From the NCBI GenBank assembly GCA_023101885.1, contig JALPQD010000125.1, positions 574,501 to 638,500 of the forward strand: DNA of 64,000 bases. Reading direction: 5' to 3'. How positions within the stretch are numbered: position 1 is the first letter of the stretch; every line of letters starts with the position of its first letter. The notes below the pieces were generated by a model. It was not told the origin of the DNA and made no database searches. It saw only the letters and a program-made list of their open reading frames with translations. Origin of the DNA: Typhlomys cinereus (lineage: Eukaryota > Chordata > Mammalia > Rodentia > Platacanthomyidae). A program made the position numbers and the translations under genes. Shown piece after piece: positions 22,148-33,808 of the stretch.

Positions 22148-22515
22148 TGTCATGGTTTGAATTTGAGCTGTCATTCACAGGACATGTGTTTGAAACCGTA
22201 ACTAGTGTTAATGCTGGGAGAGTTGTGACACCTTCAAAAGGTAGACCCTTGCTGGAGGAAGGCATGTCACAGGGGTGGACCTTAGGGTTAGTTAGCCTTA
22301 CCTTGCTTCCTCTTAGCTTGCTCTTGTTTTCTCTTTGTCCTGATGGTTGTGATGATCAGAACCATCCACCTGTTTCTTCCATCAGCTACGTCTTCTACTA
22401 TGTGATTCCCACTGTAATGAACTATAACCCCTCCAGAACTTTAAGCCAAATAAATAACATTTTCTCTCTAATTGGGTCTGAGTACTGTCTCATAGCAAAA
22501 GAAGGGCAACTGTAA
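22148..22515 (+). mobile_element. MaLR-type solo LTR
   Basis: TGTCATGGTTTGAATTTGAG start, 'TTGCTGGAGGAAGGCATGTC', 'CCAAATAAATAACATTTTCT' (AATAAA) and a CAACTGTAACA end. The open frame across it is not a gene. Confidence 0.75.
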
Positions 22516-22524
22516 CAGAGCAGC

Positions 22525-22745
22525 TTATGGTATATTCATGGAATATAGCAATTTTCAGCAATGAAAACCAATAAGCTACAGCCATATCAACACAGGTAAG
22601 TGTAAGACAAACTTACTTTTATCTCATTTATATGGAACCCAAAAACAGATATTAAACTAACTGATAAACAGATATTAGTAAAATTGAAAAAAGGCACATG
22701 CAATATTCTCTAGGCATTTGAGGTTTACAGCAGAAAGGGTATAGT
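22525..22745 (+). mobile_element. Old L1 ORF2 3' fragment
   Basis: 'GGAATATAGCAATTTTCAGC' and following sequence resemble the 'tattactcagcaatgaaaa' part of ORF2. Confidence 0.45.
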
Positions 22746-23018
22746 GGGGTTTTATGAGGGTGTTGATAATGTTCTATTTTTTGGTCCACATTTGTTGTAA
22801 AAGTGTACTATTTTATCATGTTGGATACATCAGTTTTATGAAATACTCTGTATTTGTCATGCATGACATAATTCTAATCTTTCCTCATACTTTCTCATCA
22901 TTTCCCTATCCAGAAGCATCTACAATGTTTAAAAGTTGTTGCAAGACTACAAAGAGAATAACTGAACAGATCCAAACTGAGCAGGTCCTGGAGTAAGCCT
23001 CTGTGGTATACTTTAAAA

Positions 23019-23019
23019 A

Positions 23020-23062
<43 letters not shown>

Positions 23063-23064
23063 AA

Positions 23065-23122
<58 letters not shown>

Positions 23123-23238
23123 AGAGAGCACACTTATGGAGGTCTGGAGCTCAGAGGACAACTTGGGGGAGTTTGTTTTCTTCTCCCTCAGCTCAAACTC
23201 AGGCAGTGCTTTTATCCACTGAGCCACCTTACCAGCCC
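23019..23238 (-). mobile_element. B3-like SINE carrying (TG)n(GA)n
   Basis: (TG)18 at about 23022-23058 and a long GA tract at 23065-23119, then 'GGAGGTCTGGAGCTCAGAGG' and 'CACTGAGCCACCTTACCAGC'. Confidence 0.75.
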
Positions 23239-24544
23239 ATGTAAAACTTCTTTTGAGTCAAAGGAGTTTGAATTCTTGAAATTCATGGAGTTTGAAATCT
23301 TGAAATTTACTTGCCTAAAAGCAAAGCCTCCAATCAGTTGTCACAAATTCCTTTCAGGGAGCAGTTGTAATAAACCCTTTTCAGGATAAATTGATACCAC
23401 ACTCAAACTCACAAAATTATTTTACCTCCCATCTAATCACTAAGTGCTTATTTATCTTTCCAAAAAGTTAGTCTCTCATAAGTGATATCGCCATACTTTT
23501 TTTTTTGCTTCATTAACAGTATATACCCAGCAAAGAATACCCACTTTCTCAGAGCTAACAGATTTAGGTCTAGCCTACTTCTGTGAAAGATGAAAGAGCA
23601 GCCTTGGACCATCTTCTTTTAGCCATTTCTTCTAATCCTTAGTGATGTCAGTCCATAGAGTCTAATAGTCTATGTTTTAATAAGCACCTTGATGATTCTG
23701 GCACTGCAGTACCACTGTACAGACAAACCATGTGACGAAGAATCAACAGTGTTAAACTTGTTAAACATGCAATTCTGCCTCATAGCACACAAGTTCTCTA
23801 AGGGAGAAGTTGGAGAATTTGTATTATTAGCAAGGTCTCTTAGTGATTTTCAGGGAAATTGTTCTAGTGAGTGCTATTCTTAATGTTCTCTTCTAAATAT
23901 AAAGATAAACCATTTTATTTTATAGCAAAGACAGTCGTATTTGGATTGTAACTGTAACCATTTTTTTTGTATGTGTGTGTAGGCCAGACTTCTTTGGTGT
24001 TGCAGTCCTATAACCCCAAATGTTTGTACTTCTTTTGCTCAGTTTGAAACCTGCACCCCATCCCTAGGTGCCTAAGCCTCACTCTTTTCCAGTGTTTTTC
24101 ATATCTTAGAGATGACATTAATATCTATGCACTGGGCCCACCAGAAATCTCATTTCTAATTCCTCTCTCCTTCAATTTTGATCCCACTCAGCATATCTGA
24201 ATGTATTGCAAAGGCCTCCCAATTTACTTTATTTTCTCTATTTCCTTGCTTTTGTCCCAATTTCCTTTATCTATGTCCAACATCACCCATCACTTGCATA
24301 TCCTAACCTGTCTAATGCTGGCCGTGCTTCCATTCCCGCACTCTAACTGTAATGGGGTAATTTTGTTCTGATTATGTCAAATCTACTTTCTTCCTTTGCT
24401 TGAAAGAAAAAGTTTTAAATATGGCCTAGAAGACTCTTCAGTATGGTGTTCAGTTTCACAGTGTTGGAGTAACTTCCTGACATTAGTAATCCACTTGCAA
24501 TGGACTCCTTTTAATCCCATAGGCCTGCCAAGTCCATTCCTGAC

Positions 24545-24948
24545 TTTTTTTTTTTTTTTTAAATTTCAGCTCATACAAACTTATTAGGTACACCAGTTCC
24601 CTCCCTCCCTCCTCCTCCCCCCCCCGTACCCCTGCTCCCCCTCCCCACCCCTCTCCCTCCCCATCCCCCAGTGCCTCCCACCCCAATTCCCAGAGAGTCC
24701 TTTCTTGTGCATGTCTGATTTTCCTCTGGGCCCTCCTCTCCGATGACTACAAGGACCCAGTGGCCTTTCCCGAACCCTTTCCCGTATTCCCCTTAGGTAT
24801 AGGAACACTGCTGTGGCTGCCAATCCTTTGCCTCCAAGGATCTTGGTGCCTTTAGCAGATGCTAGACTTTGTGAGGTCAACAGTGTGTTGGACAATGCGC
24901 AGGGCATGCAAAGTCCAATTATGATTGCTTCAGCCCTTCCCTGTTTTC
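24545..24948 (-). mobile_element. L1 3'UTR insertion, 5'-truncated
   Basis: T run, 'GCTCATACAAACTTATTAGG', C-rich tract, 'GATCTTGGTGCCTTTAGCAG' and 'GGGCATGCAAAGTCCAATTA', close to the young copies at 2314 and 51349. Confidence 0.9.
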
Positions 24949-24961
24949 ATTTCACTGTCCT

Positions 24962-25237
24962 ATAAATTCTTTTTATTTATTCAACTGTGCGCATGTGCGT
25001 GTGTATGTGCGCGCGTGTGTGTGTCTGTGTGTGTGTAGAACCACGGACGAATTCGCGAACCACCATGGACGCCTCCACCTCCTTCTGCCCCGGGATTCAC
25101 AGGCTCCGCCCTACCAGGACCAGAAGCGCAGGCCGCCCCCGCTTCCACCTGGCGTCTATACGTGGGATCTGGGATCCGAACTCAGGACCTTCTGCCTGCA
25201 AGGCAGAGGCTTAACCCCTGAGCCACCTCTCCAGCCC
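24962..25237 (-). mobile_element. Young B2-superfamily SINE with 13-bp target duplication
   Basis: ATTTCACTGTCCT at 24949-24961 and ATTTTACTGTCCT at 25238-25250 flank a reverse copy. It lacks a short part of the body (no TTGTTTACT segment). Confidence 0.93.
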
Positions 25238-25794
25238 ATTTTACTGTCCTTTAGTTCATCTTTCCGATCTCCATTGAGAGTGACTTCCTTCAGGAAACCT
25301 TTCCTAATACCTCTGACAAGATCAATATATGCCCCTTGTAATTTCTCATAGCAGCTAATAAGTGGAACTTTGATTGAATGGGTCACTTAGGATTCCATTG
25401 ACTAGAATTCTTAATTCAATGTATTCTCTGCATTCTTTGAATTTCACTTCCTTTGGTTCTATGCTAGAACAGTTTTAGGTTTAGGCCATCATTTTAAGTA
25501 TCTGCACTCTGCTAATAAAGCAGCTCCTTCACTGGTTTTCCCACATCCTCCCTGGCTGTTGAGGAATTATTTTAAAACATTTTTGAACTTTGGCTTATGT
25601 CACAGCACTTTTTTTTTTGTTTTGTTTTGAAGATACTTCCCATTCTTGTCAGATATTTAGAATGGCTATTTGTGTCTTCTTGATACTTAGTAGAGGGCCA
25701 TAAATGTTTGGAAACTCCCTGTGGTCAAGTCAGGTATTCTATATGTTGAACTCTGTGCTTATGTCTTTCACTGTTTGATGAACTCTTCTTTTTC

Positions 25795-26496
25795 TTTTTT
25801 TTTTTTATTATTATTTCCGCTCATACAAACTTAACAGGTACACCGGTCCCCTCCCTACCTCCACCTCCCCATCTCCTCTTCCCCTCCCTCCCCATGCCCC
25901 ATTGCCTCCCCCTTCCCCCAATCCTCCCCCCCCAGCATCCTTTAATGTGCATGCCAGACTCTCCTCTGGGTCCTCCTCTCTGATGAGGTGCAAGGACCCA
26001 GGGACATTGCCCAGAACCCTTTCCTGTGTTCCTCTTAAGCTTAGGAACACTGCTGTGACTGTCAGTCCCTAGCCTCCAAGGATCCTAGTGCCTTTGGTCC
26101 ATGCTAGACTTTGTGGGGCCAATAATGTGTTCGACATAGTGCAGGTCATGCAAAGTCCTATTATGATTGCTTCGGTCCTAACTTGTGTGGAGTATCTTGC
26201 ATATCATTACTCCTCCCATCCTTGTGCTCTTACAATCTTACAGCCCCCTCTTCCACAAATTTCCCTGAGCTTCAGGATGGGGAGAGATTAGGCTGGCCCA
26301 GTTCCAGGTGGTTGATATAGAGTCTCTGATGTTCTGAATTATGGTTTGTTGATTTTTTTTTTCGGTATTGCTGCTCCTGCAATGCCCTTAGCTCCATCCT
26401 GAAGGGTATTGGATGTCACCCCCTGGCCAGAGATAAAAACCTAGGTCGCGTGAGTCCCGGCTGACTGCGTGTGTCCTTGGTGGGTGGGGAAAGGGC
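25795..26496 (-). mobile_element. L1 3' end insertion with 16-bp target duplication
   Basis: TGAACTCTTCTTTTTC (25779-25794) and TGAATTCTTCTTTTTC (26497-26512) flank a reverse L1: T run, 3'UTR, C-rich tract, then sequence parallel to 52530-52815. Confidence 0.9.
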
Positions 26497-26512
26497 TGAA
26501 TTCTTCTTTTTC

Positions 26513-26610
26513 ACTCCCTTCTTGCCTTTCATAATGCTGGGGACTGAACTCAGGACCTTGCACCTCTTGAGTAAGTGCATCATCACTGAGCTACACACCC
26601 TCAGTCCAGA
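26513..26610 (-). mobile_element. ID/tRNA-Ala-like SINE
   Basis: 'GCTGGGGACTGAACTCAGGA' and 'CATCACTGAGCTACACACCC' are the reverse of an ID-type head (TAGCTCAGTGATGG...). Confidence 0.65.
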
Positions 26611-26619
26611 CTTTGACTT

Positions 26620-27755
26620 CTTGATATACATGAGAAAACTGTATGGGATAATCTTTAACATTGTGCCTCTGTATTCTTAGTTTCATTTGAAAAATGACAC
26701 TTACCTTGGAGGATTGTTAGGATGATTAATAGAGTTCATGCCACTCTTCTGATCCTAGTTAGGCTAAATCTCTTCTTTTAGAACAATTAATTGTCCAAAG
26801 AAATTTTGTCTCAAGATTAGATTTTGAGTCTCCTGCAATCAGCTAGTTCTTTTCTGTTTTTAAATGTCGTTTATTAGAAATGTTGATTCAATTAAAAAAC
26901 CAGAAGAGAAAATATTAGGTTTAAAAAAAAAACTTTTTTTTCTGTTCTCTTGAGGAAAGATCTTCCAAGAACAGGATGGAACCACACAATTGCACAAAGG
27001 ACTTTAACACTTAAGAAGTGGTTAAACTTCCAAATAGAAACTGATGAATTCATTTTTTTTACATTTGTGACTAATCCACATCATAACAAATTTTATCTCT
27101 TGTCTATTTTTTCAAGTTTACAGAAGTGTAACTGAAAAATTTAGTGTTAAAGCATTTGGTCGCTTCCAAATGCAAGCTAGCTTCTACAGTGTATTTTTAT
27201 AAATTGTGTGGCCAATTTCAACAGCTTATTACACCTATTGTGCTTTGAAATCAGAAACCTTTTTAGCAATATGTAACTAAAGAAGGAAAGAAAACCCAGT
27301 AAAAATGTTTGCACACTGCAAAAGCAGGATAGAAACCTTTGAAGTTTCCCTTCCCGTCTCCATGTCACATTCTGGGTTTTTCCTCCTCATTCGGGTGTCA
27401 TTTGTTACTGATTCTTGTCTTTCCCAGTAGATTAGGAAACCTAACACTCTTTAGGCAATGTTTCAAACGTGAGTGAAATAAAGTGTTTTTTTTTTTTTTG
27501 TAGGCCCAGTTATTGGGGCCACAGGAGAATGTTCTTAGGGTTAAGGGTTCATGTTATCCAGCTTTTGTTATCCACGGGTTTGAAATTACCATCCCTTGGC
27601 ACTGGAAGCTCAGCTCACTGGGGTGAGGTAAGCGGCCAGTCATCAAAGGCTCCTTTTTGACGTCGATGACCAGAGACCTCAAGTAGCCCTGAGGTCAGGC
27701 GTGGCTGCATCTTTTTTTTTTTCCGTCAACTCCACTGGGTCGGTAGGGACTTGAT
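26620..27755. other. Upstream flank of the Lnpk promoter, nothing recognised
   Basis: AT-rich until the CpG island begins; T runs at about 27486-27500 and 27712-27722. No exon or repeat identified. Confidence 0.6.
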
Positions 27756-28065
27756 CTGCAGGGCGCTATGAAGTGCAAACCCGCTCGGCGGCCCGCTGGA
27801 CGATAGCCGATTCAGACCTGGCTTCCAGACACCCCACTTTTCAACTCCACACTCCGCTTCTGCGCTCTCCACCCCTTCCCCAGCGTGAAGACTTGAGACG
27901 GCCGGGGCCAGCTGCCGCGGGCCTCGGCTTAAAAAGAAGTCAGAAAACGAGAAGTGGAAGAAGAGGTAGGAGTCCCAGAGAAGTCCACCCGGGCGAGCAG
28001 GGCCAGCCCGCAAGCCCAGGGGGCCCAACGCCGCCCTTCTCCTCCCAACGGCCCGCCCAGGCCTG

Positions 28066-28075
28066 GTCACGTGAC
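28066..28075. promoter_or_regulatory. Perfect palindromic E-box GTCACGTGAC (USF/MITF-TFE class)
   Basis: The ten-base palindrome GTCACGTGAC is the extended CACGTG E-box bound by USF1/2 and, as the CLEAR motif, by TFEB/TFE3/MITF. It lies about 190 bases upstream of the exon 1 donor, a normal proximal-promoter distance. Binding is inferred. Confidence 0.6.
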
Positions 28076-28105
28076 GCGGAGCGGCGCGCGCCGGCCGCGG
28101 CTCCC

Positions 28106-28149
28106 ATTGGCTGGCGGCGGGAGCGCGGGGTTTGATGGGAAGGCATTGG
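28106..28149 (-). promoter_or_regulatory. Two inverted CCAAT boxes
   Basis: ATTGG occurs at 28106-28110 and 28145-28149, each followed by GC-rich sequence (ATTGGCTGG and ATTGGCCGG), as is common for NF-Y sites in TATA-less promoters. Their position suggests transcription starts a little downstream, about 28150-28210. Confidence 0.5.
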
Positions 28150-28255
28150 CCGGGGCCGGCGCTCTGTCAGTGGCTGCCGCTCCCGGGGCCGGCTGCGCGG
28201 CGGCCGAGGCTGGCAGGAGTGGATGCCGGGGCCGGGCGGCACCCGCGGCACGCAG
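28150..28255 (+). other. Lnpk: Lnpk exon 1 (5'UTR, start approximate)
   Basis: The exon ends at a strong donor, CGCAG|GTGAGG (GT at 28256-28257), in the middle of the CpG island and downstream of two CCAAT boxes. The 5' end is not visible: there is no TATA box, and dispersed starts are usual for such promoters. It contains an ATG at 28223 that opens a short uORF. Other GT sites in this GC-rich stretch are possible donors, so this boundary is less sure than the coding ones. Confidence 0.55.
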
Positions 28256-28354
28256 GTGAGGGGATGAGCCGGGGGCCCGCGGATGGCGAGGGCGGCGCTC
28301 CGGGAGGACGCGAGCCCCGGGTCCTCCGCCCCGCGCGGGGTGGCCTGGAGCGCT

Positions 28355-28355
<1 letters not shown>

Positions 28356-28391
<36 letters not shown>
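28356..28391 (+). repeat. (CGG)12 trinucleotide repeat in Lnpk intron 1
   Basis: Twelve uninterrupted CGG units lie 100 bases downstream of the exon 1 donor, inside the CpG island. The repeat gives Ala/Arg/Gly runs in the non-coding open frames on both strands. Confidence 0.95.
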
Positions 28392-28392
<1 letters not shown>

Positions 28393-29824
28393 CGGGCGCG
28401 CTCCGCGGTGCCGCGCGCCGACCCGGGCCGTCTCCCCGTAGTCGCGATGGCGCGCCCCGTACCGCGGCCCGCCCGTGGCCGGCGGGCTGCCGGACCCTCC
28501 ATCTGTCTCCTCCGCGGGACGGGAGGATGTTCTCAGCTCTGCTGTCTCAGGGGCCGGCCCGGGTCCGCTGGAGCCTGAGCCCCGCGCCCCCCTGTGCGGA
28601 GCCCGAACCCGAAAGTCGCAGCCCCGCAGCCCCTGCGCCCCAGGTCCAGCCGCCCCCCTAGAGCACCGAGCGCCTCCGCCTTGTCCGGGGCGGCGAGAAC
28701 TGTCAGCGTCGCGTCCGCGGCCCGCGCGTGGGCGTGGACTGCGAGCGCAGAGGAGCGCTTCGCAGTCATTGTCCTCAGTTGAGGGGCCGCGGGGGACCCT
28801 AGGGCTGTGAAGGGGGCGCGCGGGGATGGCGCGGGCCCAGGGCGCGGCCCGCCGCAGCCCTCGGATGAATGCGGTGGTGGCGTCCGGGCAGGTTAGGGTG
28901 GCTGGTAGCCTTGGCCGGCCGGGTGCTGGCACGGCGACGGGCAGGACCACGACACCGAGTGCGCCACGATGTTCCCCCGGGCTTCTGGCCCGGGGCGCTG
29001 CGTCCACCGTGTTCTCGTGTGGGGCCCTGGGTCTCACTCTTGACAATTGACTGTTCATCAGAGAGGTGATGGATGCGAGTAAATTTAATTTAGGTATATA
29101 TTCAAGCCGGCTGGGTTAATCTCTGGTCCCCAAAACTCCCCCATAAGTGACTTCTTGGGAGAACCAAGTTAATTTGGAATACAGTGGTGTCTTTCAACTT
29201 GGACTTTTTAAAGTTCTTTAATGTCCTTGAAGATCAGTTCAATGACACTTTTGATAAGTTCATTTAGTGTTTGTCGAAGGAGAATGTAAGGATGTTGGTT
29301 ATGCTGTCACACAAGGTGATTTCATATAGCATCTTTTCTATTCAAATAGTCATGTTCTGTGGTATTCATTCAGCTCAAAGTGAAAGCAGCGACTTAATTA
29401 TTGCATATTAAAATGCCTTAGAGATGAGCTGTGATTTGTTTTTGAGTGACAAATGTGGCTTAAGATATCTGAGAAACATCTTGTCAGTTTGAACTTTAGG
29501 AAGAGTTTACTAACAAATATTTTTAATTTTAAATTATTTGGTATAATATGAAGGTGCTGTTGAAGATGATAGTTTATATTTAAGTTTGGAACTTGATAAG
29601 TTAGCTAAAGTTCCCTTCTAGTTTCTTACTAGGGCCTGCAAGCTTATGATACTGGAAAATGTTTACAGACTATTTTGCTTACTTTTTTCATGTTAGAGTA
29701 AAAGCATGATTTCTATAAAAATATTCATTTTTCAATTTATTAAAATTATGATCACTAAGTGTTTATTTTGCAAAAAGTTAGATATGTGCTCCACTTAAGT
29801 ACTACACATTTTTAGTAATAATAG

Positions 29825-30010
29825 CATCTTCAGTTTATTAATCACTGAGTGTTATACATTGTGACAAGTGATAAGTAATTTTATTTAATCCATACAATTC
29901 CATGAAAAGTAGTTATTTTCACCTTTTTGCAAATTAAACATAGAAGGTAATGTTTCGCTTAAGGTCATACAACTAGTATATGGTAGAACCACAATCTTGA
30001 GTCCATATTT
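29825..30010 (-). mobile_element. MIR SINE relic
   Basis: The reverse complement preserves the MIR order: a core with AAGGTCATACAACTAGT (MIR 'AAGGTCACACAGCTAGT', read on +) and the 'TTTATTTAATCC' region. It is diverged, as expected for an element older than the placental radiation. Confidence 0.65.
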
Positions 30011-30394
30011 ACATTTTTTTCTATTTTAATGTGATTGGACAAGTTGAAAATTCAAGAAAAACATGTAAGATTTAAAATTCTGACACTCAAATCTTAGTGT
30101 GAATAACAGTAGAAGACATTAGAATAATATGGTAGGTTTACTGAAAAGCACATTTAGATACACTGAGCCCTTAAGGTCATATTAAGTTCCATTGTGATAT
30201 TATCAGAGTTGGAAAGACATTATAAACATTCCTGGAAGTGGAAGAGTTCTGTAGACAAACCACTTGAGTTCCACAGAAAGAGACAAGTGAACTGATTTAT
30301 TCTTCAGAGGGTAATGCTGGGGTTACTTGGTTTCTTTGTATTCTCTAAGCTTTTGAAAGAAAGAAAAAGGGTTAGAAAATGGCAGTGACTACAA

Positions 30395-30610
30395 TAATAG
30401 AAGCAGTTTATATTGAGTAATTACCATGTATCAGACCCTGGTGTAAATATCATAGGATATACTATGTTTTTCTTGTCATTCAGTATTTATGATTCTTAGC
30501 TATTCCTCTTTGATAGATGAAGAAATTGAGAAATAGAGGGGCTTTAGTAATTTATTTGCTCATTGCTTCACAGCAAGTGATGGGCCACCAGAATTGGATG
30601 TTTGGGTGGA
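30395..30610 (-). mobile_element. MIR SINE relic
   Basis: It contains the degenerate MIR blocks 'ATTGAGTAATTACCATGTATCAGACCCTGG' shortened and scattered, then 'GATGAAGAAATTGAG' and 'CACAGCAAGTGATGGGCCA', in MIR order on the - strand. This is a second MIR within 600 bp of the first. Confidence 0.55.
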
Positions 30611-31204
30611 AAGGAGAGAACCAATGGTTGAAAATAGAAATATGAAAAATTATAGAAAATGTTTAATTTTTTTCATATCTGTTGGAAACTATTGCCACAT
30701 GTACACTGTAGTAACTTAGCTTTTTTAATAATACCAGAATTTGGTAGAAAAATTGCTGAGACAATGAAGGTTGACTGAAAGCATGCATGTGGCTTTAATG
30801 ACTATCAGCTAATAAGTTACATTAAAAGCACAACCCTCGGCTGCATGGAGCTTGATTGCTAAGCCATAGTCTGTTCTTTAACATCAAAACATTTTCCAAG
30901 CAAATAATTGATGTCAAAAATAGGTATTTTATTGTGTGTGATATGAAGCATTTATGTCATATATTCATTTAAAATACGCAGTAAAATAAAGGCTTCAAGT
31001 TCCAGTTGTACTTCTGACTGAAGTTTTATAATTCTGGTGAATTATTTAGGGTCTCTGATGCACATTTAAGCATTTAAATTAAATTAGATAATAGAATTTA
31101 AGGACCTGACATTGTACCAACAAAGACCCTTGCGTTTATAACTCACTTGGTATTTTTGGTTGTTCCGTTTATCAACTATTTAAGAAGGTCAGATGGACTG
31201 AGAG

Positions 31205-31448
31205 ATGGCTCAGAAGTTAAGATAATGCCTCTCAAGCAGAAGGTCCTGAGTTCAGATCTCAGGTCCTACAAAAAAGGGCCAGGCAGAAACTGGTAGCCTG
31301 CACTTCCAGCCCTGATGGGCGGTACCTGGAAAATTACAGAGTGAAGCAAGAAGGAGGCAGCAGCAGTCCAGGATGATTCTCAGTCACCCTTGGTTCTCCA
31401 CAGGGACACACAGTACCCTCTGAGACACACACACGCAGACTCACGCAG

Positions 31449-31486
<38 letters not shown>

Positions 31487-31579
31487 CCTTGGTCTTCCAC
31501 AGGGACAGACAGTAAGTACCCTCTGAGACACACACACGCACACGCACGTGCGCACGCATTACCGTAAAAATAAATATAA
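31205..31579 (+). mobile_element. Older B2-superfamily SINE with CA-repeat tail
   Basis: It starts with a tRNA-like head (GAGAGATGGCTCAG, then GGTCCTGAGTTCAGATC, box-B-like) and ends in CA/CG repeats and AATAAATAT. Its body (CCAGGCAGAAACTGG...) differs from the youngest copies in this window. It is flanked by AAGGTCAGAT at 31195-31204 and 31580-31589. An internal partial duplication of the CACAGGGACA segment occurs in the tail. Confidence 0.75.
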
Positions 31580-31863
31580 AAGGTCAGATTTTGTACTTTC
31601 ATATATTTTAGATAAGAGCTCTATGTGTGATTTACATCTTCTATTAAAAATGTTCAAAATTAAAGTTTGGCCTTGTTAATGTCTTTGGGACTTAACAAAT
31701 GCTACTTATCTCTAGCCTCAGGGTTTTCTAGCCTTAGTTTGTAAAGAAGGAAAATATCTAAATGTAAAGCATTTATTTAGGACCTTATAGAGATGAAATA
31801 CTAAATATTTAACTGATGTTGTCATTGACTTGAAACAGTAAAGAGTCAATCTGATTCAACCAT

Positions 31864-31990
31864 GGTAAGCTTGGCATAAAAGTAAAGGTCTGTAATCACA
31901 GCACTGAGGCTGAGGCAGGAAGGTGGAAAGTTGGCCATCCTGAGATATGTAGGAAGACTGTTTCAAAAACAAAGTAAAACAACTGAAACA
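31864..31990 (+). mobile_element. B1-like (7SL-derived) SINE, diverged
   Basis: It shows the B1 order: 'GTCTGTAATCACAGCACTGAGGC', shortened here, then 'GAGGCAGGAAGG', 'GGCCATCCTG' and a 3' CTGTTTCAAAAAC tail. It is degenerate. Confidence 0.6.
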
Positions 31991-33382
31991 AAAAAATTTA
32001 GTTTTACAATGTGATGGCTATAAACTTGACTTGGAAGAATATAATTCTCTTAAAAACCAAAATATGTGGTCCAGTTGTTTATGAAACACTGATATCCTAA
32101 GTTAATCCCAAAATAGTGAGGTAATGTATCCTTTGAGAATATCAAGTGGTTCATCTATTTCTTCTATTCCATTCTTTTGGTGATTATTTTTTAAAAATCT
32201 CAAGGTTTTGAGATTCACTATCTTGACTCAGTAGAAATTTATACTTTTGTTTATTATAATTCTTAGATATTTTATAATTACTTTTTGGAATTTGAATACT
32301 GAGCTAGTATTGGAGGATTAATAATATTTTGTTTGAAATTGAATTATAACTTACAAAATTCATTATATTTATCTATTTCAGGGATTTTCTAAAGCAGTTA
32401 TATTTTGCCCTTAAAATCACTTCATAAGTGAAAATATTTTTTAATTAGTCACTCATTACTTTTCTAAGGAAAAGAAACCTCTTAAGATGGATATGCTTGC
32501 GCTAAATTCCAGTGTATAGACAGTGTTAAAGTTCTTAGATACCACTCATTACTTTGCGATTTTATTTATGGTTAAAATTATGGGAAGTATGCCTGTGATA
32601 ACTTTGCATGTGTGTGTAAATATATAAATAAAGTAGTTTCTTCACACAATGGCAAGTATATACCTGTATCCTGGTAAAAATGTTAGTTTGAAAGTATACT
32701 TTTACCATTTCAACTTAACTATGTAATTATTGACAGGTAAATTTATTTAGGATGTAACATTTCTGAGTCTGTTATACAACATTCGAGAATCATGTATAAA
32801 CAAAAGAAAAGGGATATATAGCTGCTGATACAAAGATAACTAGCTTGAGGATCTAAAATTTTGGAGATATGCTCATTTTGGGGTGTTGAACAGCAGTGTG
32901 TAGTATTAAGAACCAAAAGTCTGAAGATAAGAGACTTGTGATCATATTTCTTGGGCAAATTACTAAATCTCTTACAGTTTTATTATCTCCAAGCTAATAT
33001 GACTAAAGATCATTCTGTGAGAAAATATTGATATTAGCAAAGAAAGCAAATTAAGACTTAAGTGATTTAAGACTTTGTTCAAGGTTATGGCTAGTCTTAT
33101 AACCCTTATTTTCTTTCTGTTATTATTTGTAAGATGATATTATTCTGAACATTATGAAATACTCTTAACTCTGTGTAACTAGTTTAGTTGGGAGATAATT
33201 GAATAATAAAAATGTTTTTAAGTAAAATGAAAGTAATAAGGTAAGACTTTTCTTACAAGAACAACAAGGAAATTCAAAGAATAGAAAGTCTGCTGTCATA
33301 CACTTCTGAAATGCTTTGTCATAAAAAATCTTTATAGACTTTTATTTTTAAATATGTCCTCATTTTAAAATAAGGTCTTTTT

Positions 33383-33672
33383 TTTTTCTGTTTGCAGGTG
33401 TGAGTGTGTACGTGGATGTAAGTGTGTGGGATGTGTGTGGAAGAGGGTACCATGTGTGCCTGTGGAGGCTCAAGGGTAATTTCTGGGGAATCATTCTGAA
33501 TTGTCCTATTGTGTTATTACTTTGCTCTGGGGTTTCCTAGGACCTGCTTTCCAGGGTCAGAAGTACAGGCTGCCATCATTTACGCCTGCTGTTTTTACAT
33601 GGAATCTGGGGTCTAAATTCAGGTCTTTCTTTTCGAGGTAGAGGCTTAACCTCTGAGCCATCTCTCCAGTCC
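33383..33672 (-). mobile_element. B2-superfamily SINE, older subfamily
   Basis: On + it reads from a TG-rich tail (GTGTGAGTGTGTACG) to CTCTGAGCCATCTCTCCAGTCC, the reverse of the tRNA-like head. It ends about 140 bases before the exon 2 acceptor. Confidence 0.75.
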
Positions 33673-33808
33673 TTGAAGTAAGAAGTCAATTTCATATAAG
33701 TGGAGAACAACAAAGTTAATATTTTTAGGGAATATTGTACCATTTAGATTTTAGAGTTGGATATGCTGGATTTAGCTTAAAACTCTAAAATACTTGTTTT
33801 ATTTCTAG

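Larger units (their letters stand above)
27760..29040 (+). promoter_or_regulatory. Lnpk: CpG-island promoter of Lnpk
   Basis: About 1.3 kb of very GC- and CpG-rich sequence stands in an otherwise AT-rich window. It holds an E-box palindrome, two inverted CCAAT boxes and exon 1, with no TATA box. CpG density falls abruptly near 29040. Long open frames on both strands here reflect GC content rather than coding. Such islands are often bidirectional; nothing in the sequence shows a second transcript. Confidence 0.9.
28256..33808 (+). other. Lnpk: Lnpk intron 1
   Basis: The first 0.8 kb is the rest of the CpG island. The remainder is AT-rich and, for this window, repeat-poor: two old MIR copies, one older B2-like SINE and one B1-like SINE, listed separately. 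The stretches 29040-29820, 30620-31190 and 31990-33808 show no gene, RNA or repeat that I recognise. Confidence 0.8.

Noticed and set aside
22147..22515. 122-codon open frame
   Set aside because: Lies exactly over a MaLR-type LTR from its first bases to its end; no protein similarity seen.
22898..23389. Open frames with Cys-Val or Arg-Glu repeats
   Set aside because: Translation of (TG)n(GA)n in a B3-like SINE.
27940..29058. 372-codon open frame on the - strand through the CpG island
   Set aside because: Composition is Arg/Pro/Ala/Gly as expected for any frame in very GC-rich DNA, with poly-Ala from the CGG repeat. It runs across the promoter and exon 1 of Lnpk and matches no family I know. 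Overlapping frames on + (28132-28578, 28475-28810) look the same.
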